NCBI RefSeq assembly: GCF_002105155.1
Contig: NW_019028995.1
Location: 1-64,000 of the forward strand
Direction: 5' to 3'
Source of the DNA: Lobosporangium transversale
Taxonomy: Eukaryota > Mortierellomycota > Mortierellomycetes > Mortierellales > Mortierellaceae
Length of the DNA: 64,000 nucleotides
Part shown: positions 36,936 to 48,994 of the stretch, one piece after another
How positions within the stretch are numbered: position 1 is the first letter of the stretch
How the letters are laid out: every line of letters starts with the position of its first letter
The notes under the pieces: generated by a model
What the model was told of the DNA's origin: nothing
Database searches by the model: none
The model's input: the letters and a program-made list of their open reading frames with translations, nothing else
Translations under genes and position numbers: made by a program

Positions 36936-39900
36936 TTTTTTACAGAGAAAAGGTAAGATGTTAGAGATCCTTTCGCGTTGACGATCGATAAAGTTAATCT
37001 TATGTTTTGTTCTGTTTTTTGTTTTTTTTTTTCTCATTCACAAACTACCGATTACCTTCTATATAAAAGAAGAGATGGTTCTTGAGAAGTAATATACTGC
37101 TTGATATAGAGTGCTCTGGTTCTGCCTTAGCTACTTGAGATCTGTTTATAGAGCAATAATGGAAATAGAAAAAAACCAGTAGGATGGAATGTTAGGGAGA
37201 GACGATTAGAAGTTTGATCCAGCAACGATATATTGGATGTGATGTAGAGACTATCTATATGTATCTATGCTGTAAAAGAGCACGAGGAGTTATGTCTGAA
37301 GGGGTCTAGAGCAATATGCAAAAAAAAAAAAAAAAAAAAAAAATCCTAGGAAAGACTACAAGGCTACATGATGGGGTTTGGAGCCCAATTTGATTGTCTC
37401 TTCAGATCTGGCAAGGCATCGATCGAAGATGGGATCTTTGCGGTTCGCTCAGGGGGTGAATTATAGAAAATAATAACAATAACTTTAACAGTAGTAATAA
37501 TTATAGCGATACCAAAGAGTAAGGGCAGAAATTAGGCAGGAGGAATAGGAATAGGAAAAGAAGTGTTTTGCTCTGCTTTACCTAACAGACAGATATTCTT
37601 TTGAATGCACAAGTCGCAGATTGCTCAAAGGGGGGGGGGAGAAGGGAAAATAAAATAATAAGTAAATGCGAGTTGTGAGAACGAGATTGTTATATGCAGA
37701 AGGAAGTGAATAGTGCTTTTTTTCTCTTTTTTCTTGTCAGTAAAAGGACTTATGCTGATGATGATAACCTGCCAACGAATAACCAAAGTAAAGTGAAGAT
37801 ATAAAGGAAATAAGAATTTGAGAAATGAGGCACGATGAGGACATAATATTTATATCAGAAAAGTGGATACCCGACACAAAAGATCCAACCCTTGATTCGA
37901 ATACGTTGAGCTGTACCTGAACTATTAGATCAATCGCCTCTCTATCTTTTCTGCCGGTGGTTGGCGATCAAAAAAAATATACTGTTTTACTTGATGCTCA
38001 TTGCAACTTGGCCAGATCCCTGTATGTTGTACAGCTGCATAGAGGGATATTCAAACTGCCGTTATGTCCTTGGGCTATGGAGCGTCTATACAGTGATGGC
38101 TGAAAGTGATAGGTAATTGATGAATAGATCGCAGAAAACGAGGGGAAGCACGCCGTAATCATAAAATAGGGAGCAAATTATAATTTTGTTTACTTTCTAT
38201 TAAATAGAACTACTTACTACACCGGAAATGAAGAAGGCAAAAAAGAGGGGGAAAGGGAAAAAAATGAGAGAAAAAAGACTATACACTTCCTTACAATGCA
38301 GAGGAGAAGGCAAGAAAAAAATATAAAAAAATAAAGACTAACACTGCTTAATGCTTAATGATGTTTAATGGCTAGAATAATTTAACAATAGTGGCAGAGG
38401 GACAAAATGAGGGAAAGAAAATGTCGCTAAACAGATCATGGATGATACACTTTAGGATGATGTAGTTCGGACTAAGCATAAGCGATAGAGGGGAGGGGAA
38501 GAGAGGGAAAGGGTTAAAGAGAGCAAAGGCAAGAGTAAATGAATGGATCTCAGGTTGGTTTACACTCCGTTAACGGACGGATGGAGGGATCAATGGAGAA
38601 ATCTAACAGGTCAGGTAATCAAAGGTGTGCTCTGTGCGCGAATACAAAAAAAAAAAAAAAAAAAAAAAAAGACATAATGAGGGTGCACAAAGCAACAAAA
38701 GCATTACAAACATTTTTATTTTCGCATTTTATTTTCAGATCTCAGGGATGAAAATGTACATCTTGTAGATGTAATGCGTTGGTCGTACAAACAAAACAAC
38801 AAACGATAACGGTTAGAAATCGAAGAACTACACTACACAAGGAACTATATACAATACTACATACTACAAAAGTGCAGACATTCAAAGGTTAGAACTTTAC
38901 ATTAGGTTTAGACTTTGTCGCATTTGCGCAAGTTGCTCAATAACCATTGAAAAGCCATTGCAGTCTCTATAGCTCATTCCATCATCCTCTTCCTTTCCTT
39001 CTCCACCCTCTTTGCTTACAACAACCTTCAACTGGTTCTTTTGATACTTGCTTCTTTGCTTTACTCTCACCTTCTCTTTTCTTTTGCTTTCTCTGACTAG
39101 AAAGGGCGAAGGACGTGATTCGACTCAGTATCAGATTATCAATCTCCTCCTCTTCCTTCTCCATTTCCTCTTCTTTTCCAATTGCATCCTTATTCCACTC
39201 TCCTTAAAGCAGTCGCCGTTACTGGATCATGTTCACATTTTTATATTTTAACCACCTTAACCCCCTTTTTTTTTTTTTTTTTCAATTGAGGAATACACAT
39301 TTATAATTTTTTTTTTTTCCCTCGGTGAGCCTCTTGTATGACAAGATTCTTGTAGACCCTTTTATCCCTATTTTATGTTACCTTTAGCTACCTATGGTAA
39401 TGGTCATTGATGCAGACAAAGTTAATGTGGTTAGATCGTTTCTCTTGTAATTCCTGTTACCATCACTGATACTATTACTAGCGTTTTACCACCCTACTTC
39501 AGATTTAGAAAAGCATAGACCTGAATGTTCAGCGGTACAGATGCAATGACTTTCATGAGGCGAAGATATACTATAACTCTGATTTTACCAGGTGCCCCAG
39601 TCCGAGCCTAGTCGACGATTGTCGGCAAACCACTTAGTCTATTCAATCCTCCCTTCCGCTCTCTTTCCACCCCCCTTGATGCGCATGTTTCTTTGTCCTC
39701 TATATTGTACATAATCGCTGTATAAAAAAAATAAAATAAATAAATAAAAAAGCTCGGTAACTCCTCACTTGCGCCGGCCCCTCCCCTCTTCGCCCCGAAA
39801 TTATACAAGCATGCAGGGGGCAATGGCAAAAAATAAAAAAGAAAGAAAGAAAAAAAAAGAAAGAAAGAGAGAAATCCAGGTACGGAGCAAAATGCTTTAT

Positions 39901-40509
39901 GAGTTGTGTTCGGGCCTAGTACCTTGAAGTCACAGGAAGACATTTGTATAACAAAGGCAAATTGGAATTTGCATAGGAGCATGATAAACGATGCATCTGT
40001 TTGGGCCCGTAGTTGCCTTTTGCCGCTGACGCTGATATCAATTCAAGCGAGTCATATATGCTCTTTTTTTATTATAATTCTGCGGCCAGGGTTGAGGAGA
40101 GGCAGTTTACGACGCGATGCGCCCAAGGGGGTTGTATATCCATTATACAAGCCAATTGGTCCACCTCTTGGCTCCTTTCATCTAATATTTCCCCAATGCA
40201 GTGGCCATCACAGCTCTTCATCGATATTCCTTTATCGCGTTTCAAAATTGGTCGGTAAAGTCTATTTCGAACAGAACATTGCCAAAAGAAAAGAAAAGAA
40301 AAGAAGGAAAGATCTGTTATCTGGATCGCGTCTGGGTTAAGGGATCCTTCCATGCCTTCAACGCTATATTTACCATGTACTGTGCTGTCCATGGCCTCCT
40401 ATTTCCTCCGCCAAGGCATCAAGGTTGGCTCCAAACCTTGCATACTAAGCTTTTAAGGAATAAATGACATGGATGCTTTTTATTGCTCATACGCCTTGAA
40501 GCGAATGGA

Positions 40510-40545
<36 letters not shown>

Positions 40546-42300
40546 CGAAGCTTTAATCTCTATTGTTCCCTCCCTGCTCCCTAATTCATTCACTTCCTTG
40601 GCCTAACAAACTATTTTGTATTCATTATCCGATGATTCGAAAAGAAGGAAAAAAAAAAAAAAAAAAATCCTCCGTTGACTCCTTTTTAGGATAATAAGGA
40701 GCTGGACGGAAAAACCCGTCATGTTTGCTTACTCAATACTCATCCAGGGCCTGTGCATTGACAAACAAGAAACGAAAAAAAGATACCAGTCTTTAAGCAG
40801 GCATGATAATATACAGAAGTCTTTCTAGAATCAAGTCCTTTTCGATAGAGAGGCTTTATATTAGGTTAACTATAGAATATCAACTATCCTTAAACCGCGC
40901 AAAACTCTTCCATTTCTTGACCTAATCACTCATAAATCTTCTATTATTGCTACTGTCGTTGCCGCTGTTATTTTTCGCGGGAGGCCTTTAGGGCGATTAT
41001 TTTGGGTTTATACGACACTGACATAAAGATCAACACCCTTTTACAGAACTGACAGTGGGTTTGGATAAATGACTAGCGTGTTACTTTCATTAACATATAA
41101 CCTCATATTATCGTAGACTGCATACTTTAAGTGATACTAGAAATATTTCAAGCGAAGCAGCACTGTTAGGTTCTTTCATTGAGCATCATTGGGCCATATC
41201 AAAAGAATCTATTATTTATAAACATTTATGAAATATATAGCAGATGTAAAACGCGTCGCGATGAACTATATGGTACAGCCCGTTCCATTTGGTCGCGATC
41301 CCTTATATTTTTTGAATACTCTTAAATGTATTGGCAACCAATTGACTCACTTGTTATTGCAAGTGGTGTGGCTGGTCATTAAAATTAATTTCAGTTTATT
41401 TTGAATCTACTAATCTGTCGAACCAGCCTAAAGGAATCTTTGCGCAAAGCCTTTGTAGTCATAGGCGGGTCCGCCTCACCTAGAAACTACCGAGTATAAA
41501 AGCCAAAGAAACTTCCTTCTTAATAAAGTCTTCAGTTTTCCCCATATGTCTTATTCTTCACCTGCAGTTCATCTTGCCATTTATCTTTTTCCCCTTTTCA
41601 CAACAAGCATTTATCTTCCGGTAACTCAGTTTGTGAGCTCACCTATAAAGCTCCCATCTTTTCTTTTGACATTCTATGGCGCTGTTTGTAGTCAAGGTTA
41701 TTTGACTCTATTTTCTCTTGTCAATCTTGTTGACACTCTTTGTCCTGCCTTTTCCTGATTGTGTCTATCTTTCTGTCCCTTAAGCAAAGATATTTTTTAC
41801 AACAATGCCACCAAACCAATTTATTATGATTAAGATATGTGGGGTCTATATGTTGTCTAAATAGTCTTCCCCATAAAAAAACACCATCTAGACCAAGCAT
41901 AGAAATAAAGAGATTAGTCAAGAAAGCACTGTCAAGCTAATACTTACAACTTTTTCAAGACGAAGGCCTTTCCCGACCTAGTCATGCTTGTAGTAGCTCA
42001 TGAAAAATTTTAGACAGACAAATAGTAACCAGGGAGCAGAAGTGAGAATAGGATGTGGGTTCACACATCACATCCATGGGGCATTTATCCAAATTTGTAT
42101 CAAAATAAAACTGCAAGTTTGTCTCGGGCACCATGGGGCATAGAGCTGTTAGTATGTCTGTATTATAAATTTTCATGTAACACGTGTACTGTGAAATATG
42201 CAACTGATCATATCCTATTGTTGTTGCCGGCTTGGTGTCTTTCCTCCCAATCTATCAGTGAGCATTGGTGCAACGCATATAAGGCACACAGGCTGTTGAC
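36936..42300. other. Gene-poor AT-rich region
   Basis: I see no convincing coding gene over about 5.4 kb. The region starts as the upstream area of the minus-strand zinc-finger gene. It contains purine/pyrimidine-biased blocks and long homopolymer runs, for example A near 37320-37343 and 38645-38670 and T near 40511-40545. From about 41275 it includes a repeat shared with the 3' side of Fanzor-like locus A. A TATA-like box with a short 70-codon ORF occurs at 41490-41758; this ORF is not recognisable and may be a leftover element leader. Confidence 0.5.
41275..41368 (+). repeat. Left copy of a ~90-bp repeat flanking Fanzor-like locus A
   Basis: This stretch aligns in direct orientation with about 47709-47805. 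Shared blocks include CCTTATATTTTTTGAATACT and TGTATTGGCA, with scattered substitutions and a small indel in the second half. Its start also resembles, in inverted orientation, the sequence at 47859-47888. The two copies bracket locus A and fragment C. They could be ends of a mobile element or two copies of a small element. Confidence 0.7.
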
Positions 42301-42911
42301 GAGCCTACTTCTCACCTTCGCCGTTTGACGCAGGTCAGGGTTGTGACGGTCTAGCGAAGAAAACGTAAGGGCATTAACAATACCAGGATCGCATTAGACG
42401 GTAGTTGTGGTATTTGCAAATGAGCATCGCCCTGGCTCATGGAATATGAGTCCAACATTTCCAAGAAGTTTGGGGCCCCTCTTCCAGCTTATGTTTGCGT
42501 AGTCTTCATCTATCAGGCCATCACCGGCTGCCTTTAAAACACGCCGTGTTAAGGAATCCTTGAGAAAGTTTCAATTCCTGGCTGAGATCTTCTTCATCTA
42601 CGTCAGACTGCTGCTGTCTCTTCGTCTGGACTGTGTCATAGGCAAGTGGATTCAGAACAAGGCCATTGGTAATATCGTTCCTTTGAGTTTGAACCGAGTT
42701 ATACCTTTGTCTTGTGCCTGTAGGGGTACCTTGTCTCGATAGCCATGAAACATGCGATCTCCTTCAATGTCACAAAGAGAGCCTGTATCTAGACTTCTTT
42801 TGTTCCCTGTACACATTCAAACACTGCAGCCTTGGAAGGATTGTCGAGAGGATGTCAGTTAGGACGTGTTCAGACAGATACACATACCGAGGGGGGACGT
42901 AAGGAAGTCTG
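42301..42911 (-). pseudogene. Inverted remnant of a third XPG-Fanzor-like copy (exon 3 fragment)
   Basis: The reverse complement of this stretch aligns along its full length with locus B exon 3, about 51076-51735. It covers the segment from the SDFPTSP-like region through the RuvC-I motif. Long blocks are near-identical, for example GAAGAGACAGCAGCAGTCTG and CGGTTCAAACTCAAAGGAAC. It is broken: the codon before the RuvC-I Cys-Asp-Pro-Gly is a TAA, and several indels shift the frame. Similarity stops at both ends, so the piece was truncated. It is closer to B than A is to B, which suggests that more than one B-like insertion has occurred here. It lies between the left flanking repeat and locus A. 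Confidence 0.85.
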
Positions 42912-43348
42912 TTTTATTTTTTATTTTTTATTTTTATTTTTTTATTTCTTGTTGATTGTCATGGCGAAGGCTTGATTTGGTAAATGTAGATGATCGGAGA
43001 AGAGCTGTAAACAATACTCGAAATCCAAAAAGTTAAAACTTTGTCGCTGAGAATCTTGTTTTTTAGTTTAAATGCGAGTTGTTCCAAATTCATCAGCCTT
43101 TTGTTTCGTTCTCTTTCATACACCTATAAATACGTCCTGCCTCCTTCTCTTTTCCCTCTCTCTCTCTCTCATTTTACAACGACATTGCTTTCGTGCTCTC
43201 ACCCGTACTCTTACACCCTCATCCCCTCACAGATCATAACTTTTTGCTTTCTTAAAGGTAAACTATCTCTACTCTAACAACTTCAGCTTCAATCTTTAGC
43301 CGCTTAAACCAACATTGCTTGCACTGTTTTACACTATACTTTCTCTAG
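42912..43348. promoter_or_regulatory. Probable promoter and leader of Fanzor-like locus A
   Basis: A TATA-like CCTATAAATAC (about 43121-43131) is followed by a pyrimidine-rich stretch with CTCTCTCTCT. A candidate leader intron runs from a GTAAAC donor at 43258 to the TAG immediately before the ATG at 43349. Locus B has the same layout: TATA box, CT-rich leader, and a TAG a few bases before its ATG. The shared layout suggests that the promoter is part of the element. This is inferred from sequence pattern only. Confidence 0.4.
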
Positions 43349-44408
43349 ATGGGTATTAAAGGACTCTATTCATACCTTTCAAGGAGAGACCTGCCACCAA
43401 AGGAGATTGATGTACATGAGCTTGCTGCTGAACCCCATTCATCTTTTGAGCTGGATCTGCTTGGCACTTTCCACAGCGATATACATAATATCATCCTAAG
43501 GAGATTCAGCCGGCAGAGTTCTTTCACTGCCTGCGGCCATGCTATGGCTAGTATCATTCGAAAGATCTTTGGTCCTCTTGCCACAGTGACGATACACATT
43601 GATGGGCCTCGCTGCGAAGAAAAAACGCGCGCCTATAGGGACCGAGATGCTAAGCGTACAGCAGCGGATGCAAAACTCGATACGCTCATAGCCAACATGG
43701 AAACCAAGTCCAATGAAGGCAAATGGGAATCTCGAAGCCATATGATTGCCATTAAAAAGAATCTTCGACAGCTCTTCACATTCAGTCATAACGAGAAGAG
43801 GGAGCTCGCGGCGCCATTCGGTCGATACAATAACTTTGTGATTTGCCATTGTAGAAATGAGGCTGATGTGTGTATTGCCGCCAAATGTACACCAACCAGT
43901 ATCGCTGTGTCTGGGGACTCTGACCTTCTCATCTATCCTTCTATAAAAAGAGTTCTTCGTCCAATCCCTCGTCGCCATCACATGTTTGCACTCTATGAGA
44001 AACAAGAGGTCCTGCAAGCCCTTGGGTTTTCAAGGAACAGTCAACTCTTGGTCTATGGCATTATATCCGATTACGATTACACCCCAAATATCCCAACCTT
44101 TGGTCTTGCTACAAATGCTGAGATTATCTCTGCGCTCACTGACACTGATGCCGAAAAGTTGACGGTATCATATGTTCGTGAGGTCCATGCCCGTAGCCGT
44201 CGAACTCCTGCAGAAGGCCAGTTTGACCATTCAATTAATGTTTTCTTTGGTGGGATCCAAACCCAGACCTCGCAGCAAGCAACCGCTGAAAGATTCCTTC
44301 ATTACCATGATAGAATGAGGACTGCGATATCTGCTAGGTACCAGAATAAAAATAATCAACCTCAACCCAGGTAAGCTCCTTCAAATGAACATTTTCCAAA
44401 GCATATAC

Positions 44409-44439
<31 letters not shown>

Positions 44440-47267
44440 ATCTAACCCTTGACATTGTTGTTCCTAATTAGATTCTATATCCCTAAACGCGCAAAGCCGG
44501 ATCGCTATCGGCCTGTTTTCCCTACCCAGAAAAAGGAACTTTCCCCTAAGAAAAATGACCTGACCAACTGCAAACAACACGACCGTCCCGTCAGCTCCAG
44601 CCGTCAAAGAAAGTCCCCCAAAAAAAAGGAAAAGGAAAAAAAGAGGATGAGAAAGAAGAGGAGGTTAAGGAGGAAAAGAAGAAAAAAAAGAAGAACAAAG
44701 GGAAGGCCAAGTATATCAGAAAGACTGATGAAACCAGGAAAGTGAAGGAGGCTACTGCCGAGGACCGACGGTTGAAGAGGGCCCACCCCACTGTTGCATT
44801 AACTCTGGGCACGTTAAAGACATGTGTAGTTGCCAAGCTGGACTCTACTTCCGATCCCAATCTCAATCCCGAGCAACTTGCTGCAACAATTCAGGGGCTC
44901 ATTCAATCATTTATTAAAATGTTGAATGAGGTGCGGATTCGAGCTTTCTGGGCCTGCGCCTTGTGGATCGATAACCTGCTTACCACTGGGCCATCCAATC
45001 CAGCTGATCTCCCACAACTCCTAGATGAAGTTCTTGATAGCAGGGACTTTATTTACGGCCTTGCTGCGTTGTTGTATCACGGAGTGATGAGTCCATTATC
45101 TAGGTATAGCAGGGAAGTGAAGAAAAAAGGCGAAGGGAACGTAGCCAAGCCGTCCCAGCTCAAAGCATACGAATACTTCTATGCAAAGACAGGGCTTGGT
45201 CCTTTAAACCAGATCCTGTTCAAGCAGCGCTAAGGTCTCACTATCGGAATGCGCAGGTAAATATAATATTATAATATTTTGAGGTTATCTTATAATATGT
45301 TTATAGAAATGTTCCTAATCATTTCTTCAATATAATGTCTAGTTTGACATAGATATTCCAGGCGATGGAAGAAGTTCCATCCAATTCTTTTTTGAGCAAA
45401 ATGCAACTGCCAAAAAATATCTGGATTTCCCTACGTCTGCTTTCTCGCCTCGGTCTCTCTGCCTAACGGAAGCCAGTCTCCTGGATATATTATGGTCTAA
45501 CCCAACAGTTCGAGAGGAAATAGTCCAATTGTTGGAACTAAATATGAGTACCAAGGGGGCTGCAGAGGACAAGATCCTTAACCACAAGGGGATATTGTTG
45601 CAGGAGCTGTTTTCCTTGAAAGGATACAAGGACGTTGGACTGCAATCTGATGATGGCCCTAGAAGGAAACTACGGACATCGTTCTTTACAAACGGCCTTA
45701 CCCTAACACTTCTTGCCTATGACACATCGAAGCAAAAAAGAGGTAGAGGTTCGCAAGCTGCCCAACCTTCGGATACTCAAAGATCTCAAGCAGTCCAGGC
45801 TTCTTCAAGTGCTCAGCAGGGATCCTCGTCTTCAGGCCATGGTGCAGGCGATGGTGGTGATGATGGAGACGACGACGGAAATGAAGATGACGATATCTTG
45901 CTGGGTATCAGCGATATTGACTTGCTGGAAGTTGATGAACCATTCTTAGATGGCGACGAGGGAGAAGAAGCAGCTGAAGAAGGTACATCGAGCACAAATC
46001 CACTGTCCCCGGTGAGTCCCAGTCCCCGGCGTGAGATCAACTGGAAGCAGAGATCCCGTCTCCTCGAGAATGTAGAAGTTAAATATGACACCCAGGCAGC
46101 ATGCCCTCCCCCCGAAAGCACCATTATCATTGGGATCGATCCAGGCGAGAGGTACTCGATGACAATTGCAAAGTTGGATCCAAGGAAACCTAACGAACGT
46201 GAGATCCTCCGGAATTCTAGAGCGTGCCTTTACAAACCATCCAAGAAGTTTCAGGGCGAGCTAGAGAGGCGAAAGCTTAGAAGAGGAATTACAGAGATTG
46301 AAAGCAATATTCCGTCATTCTCAAGGCCTACTTTAACACAGTATTTCGCTTATATGAGCTTGCCGCCAAATCAAGCTCCATCAAGTACTGGAGGTAGTTT
46401 CTCTGGTAGTGGGGTTGGGGCCAGTAGTAGCAGTGGAGCAGGGACTGGTAGTAACAGTGGAGTTGAGGCCAGTAGTAGCAGTGGATCTGGGACCAGTGAC
46501 GACAATAGGGAGACTATATATAGGGCGCTTGTCGATTTCTATAATGACGGGTGGTTTGTTCGGAATAGCTGGGATAATAGAAAAGCACAGAACGGATGCG
46601 TTGATTATGTGATCAAGGCAATTCTGAAGCTTGCGGGCGGAAGCAATGGAAGAAGAAGAGATGCCAATACGAATACGATGATCTGTATTGGACTAGGATC
46701 ATTCAAGACAAACCGAGGACAAGTATCGAAGCATGGGATATTGATGAAGAAGCTTGTTGAAAAGGTAAAAAAAAATCCTTTGATCAATGACATTTAATTT
46801 TTGAGTCTTTTTTTTAACGAGTATTAAATCTGGCTCGAACAGGCAAAATCTCTAGGCTACCCCATTGCAGGTTGTCATGAATACTACACATCTGCCAAGT
46901 GTCCACGGCCTCACTGCGACAGTATATTGGAGAATGTTCCTTTTCGATCCAAGTACTGTCGAAATTGTAAAGCATACTTTGATCGAGATGCTGTTGGTGC
47001 TGAGAACATCGCAAGGGTCTGTGAGTCGCAGATAAGAGAGCAAAAACGACCTGCAAATATATGCCGCCGGACGGAGGAACTCAAGGCCAAGCTTCTAGCG
47101 GTAGTGGCGGCGGTGGAGGTAGCGGTGGCAGTGGTGGTGGTAGTAGCAGAACCACAAAAAGGAAATTTTCAGATGAAGGAGGGGGAGGAGTAGAGGGATC
47201 AAGACCACCGAAAGGACCTTTGCTGGGTCCAGAAGGGAGGGGAGAGACAAGCCGGCAACAGCAGTAG
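43349..47267 (+). pseudogene. FEN1/XPG-type flap nuclease fused to a Fanzor/TnpB-type RuvC nuclease, copy A (frameshifted)
   Basis: Four exons: 43349-44370, 44472-45256, 45343-46764 and 46843 to 47193 or 47267. Exon 1 is intact and reads as an XPG/FEN1 fold: start MGIKGLYSYLSR, acidic sites in FELDLLGTFHSD, IHIDGPRCEEKTR, CRNEADVCIAA, SGDSDLLIYP and SDYDY. Exon 2 starts FYIPKRAKPDRYRPVF, then a Lys-rich linker and a helical segment. Exon 3 (474 codons, intact) carries RuvC-I GIDPGERYSMTIAKLD, a central IESNIP motif and a IGLGSF segment at the RuvC-II position. Exon 4 has a zinc ribbon (CPRPHC, CRNC) running into FDRDAVGAENIA (RuvC-III). Breaks: a frame change in the Lys-rich tract (44559-44740), a roughly 30-residue deletion with frame change near 45217, and probably another near 47055. 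Family knowledge: such RuvC proteins are RNA-guided DNA nucleases. The fusion is my reading; activity of this copy is doubtful. Confidence 0.8.
46411..46500 (+). repeat. In-frame Gly/Ser linker duplication inside locus A
   Basis: Roughly 42-base units encoding GASSSSGAGTGSNSGVE-like segments are repeated about twice within exon 3, between the IESNIP motif and the rest of the RuvC fold. Locus B has only a short SQTQTGST segment at this point, so the insert is specific to A. Confidence 0.7.
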
Positions 47268-48994
47268 GACACAATCTACTACAAACATGACTAGGTCCAG
47301 AAAGGCCTCCGTCTTAAAAAAATTGTAAGTATTGGCTTGATAATACTTTTTTTTCTTGGTTAATTTATTTATTTATTTATTTCTGTGTTCTAATACATTT
47401 CTTCTTTTTACAATAGATGGAATGTCTCGTTTTTAATGATGGACTATCCTTTAAACCGTCAACCTGGCAAATTTGCCATTATAAATGGGCTTAAAATCCA
47501 GCAATTCATGGGCATTGCCTTGAAATTTTATTTTGATGTCGAAATAAATGACCGAAAACTAAACTGTCATGGAGCTATCCTGGCCTCTTTATCTGTGCCA
47601 ATAAAAAATTCTTGAAGGCTTTCGCATGACACTAGCATCCTCTTGGGGGGCCCATTGTGTTGTTTATTTATTGACTGGTGTAATAGAAGTGATAATATTC
47701 GCCATAGTATAGCCCGTTTCATTTGGTCATGATACCTTATATTTTTTGAATACTTTCGAGTGTATTGGCAGCCAATTGGCTCGCTTGTTGCGAGTATTGT
47801 TGCAAGTCCGTCACGTAGTGAAATGCCACCAGAACAATTCAATCATCGTTTTTAGATTAAAAATATAAGGTATCATGACCAAATGAAATTGGCGATATCG
47901 ACTTGAAAGCAAGCGTTTTCCATTGGTGCCTCCAGAAGAAATAAACAAACTTTATTTTGGCGGCCACTCCACAATCATGCCATGGTTATAACAATCCCTA
48001 GGAAAGGATGAAACGTGTCGGTATTAATCTCGCTTCTGTAATTCTAAATGCATATATTTTGGCGATTGGTATCAACTATCAAGTTCGCACATACACACGC
48101 CAAACGACCGCCAAAAACCACCACTCTCGCTTCTGCTCTCCCTCCATCCACAAGGCGCTGCGCAATATCACCATTAACAAGGCACCGTCCAGTAAGAAAG
48201 GGTGCTTAGCTAGCTTTTACTCCAAGCAATAAGCACATCACCTATCTCCGCCATTGATGCTGGAACCTGAGAGCCAACGAATATCTCTGCTTTAACGCAA
48301 TAGTACTGGGTTGTTGGAGCAAAGAGCATCATATGAAGCCATTCTCTAATAAAAAAGACTTTTTTTTTCTTTAGTTGTTACCTTTGACAAGGATATAATA
48401 TCTGTCAGTGCATTTATTACCCCTGTTCAAAATTATAAATCTTCTTTTATTCATTAAATTCCTCACAAAGCACAAAACAAGAGCCAGTGCAAACAAAAGA
48501 AACTGAAAAAAAAAAAATTGTGTAACAAAGGATCGACATCGATACTGTACATATTTTTTCGAATGCTTACTTTGGTATCTCAATACTATTGTTACCAATC
48601 TGTCGTTCAAGCGAGAGCTTGTATTTATTTCTCAATCTCTGCTATTGACTGGGACAAAACCCCAATCCAAACAAAGGAACTGAATAAAGATTGATGTGGC
48701 CTGTGAAGCAAAGGATCGATATCAAAACTATATGAGACAATGATAAAACTCATCATCAATCCAGGATATAAAAAGGGATCATTGTCTTCCTCCTTCAAAG
48801 TCCCATCCCTTTTACCACTGCCACTTGTTCCTGTATCTTTCCCTCAATATTCTTTATCTATTCGCTTTGAATCTTTACACCATAAAAAAGCTCATCCTTT
48901 TATACTTTTGTCGCTCTTTTTTTTTTCTTTTTCATTTCTTTTCATCACCACCATTTTTCCTTTTTTTCTTTCTCTTTTCGCTTAGATATTGACC
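47268..48994. other. Spacer between Fanzor-like loci A and B
   Basis: Contains the 3' flank of A with a probable 3' UTR intron (donor GTAAGT at about 47324), a repeat shared with 41275, a 172-bp inverted-repeat element, an imperfect direct duplication (about 48490-48555 with 48664-48735), and the locus B promoter. The B promoter has a TATA-like ATATAAAAAG (about 48766) and a strongly CT-rich leader up to about 48985. A 74-codon ORF at 48008-48232 is not recognisable. Confidence 0.5.
47717..47888. mobile_element. Small inverted-repeat (MITE-like) element with perfect 30-bp termini
   Basis: Bases 47717-47746 (starting TTTCATTTGGTCATGATACC) are the exact reverse complement of 47859-47888. The interior is about 110 bases and non-coding. 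The left end plus part of the interior is also related to 41275-41368 upstream of locus A. A non-autonomous element or the fused ends of a larger element would explain this. I see no clear target-site duplication. Confidence 0.7.

Noticed and set aside
41546-41758. 70-codon ORF after a TATA-like box
   Set aside because: Hydrophobic but without a recognisable signal or homologue; codon use is not convincing, so it is mentioned only as part of the gene-poor region.
48008-48232. 74-codon ORF between the two Fanzor-like loci, considered as an accessory protein of the element
   Set aside because: No counterpart beside copy A, no domain, and composition is that of random AT-rich DNA.
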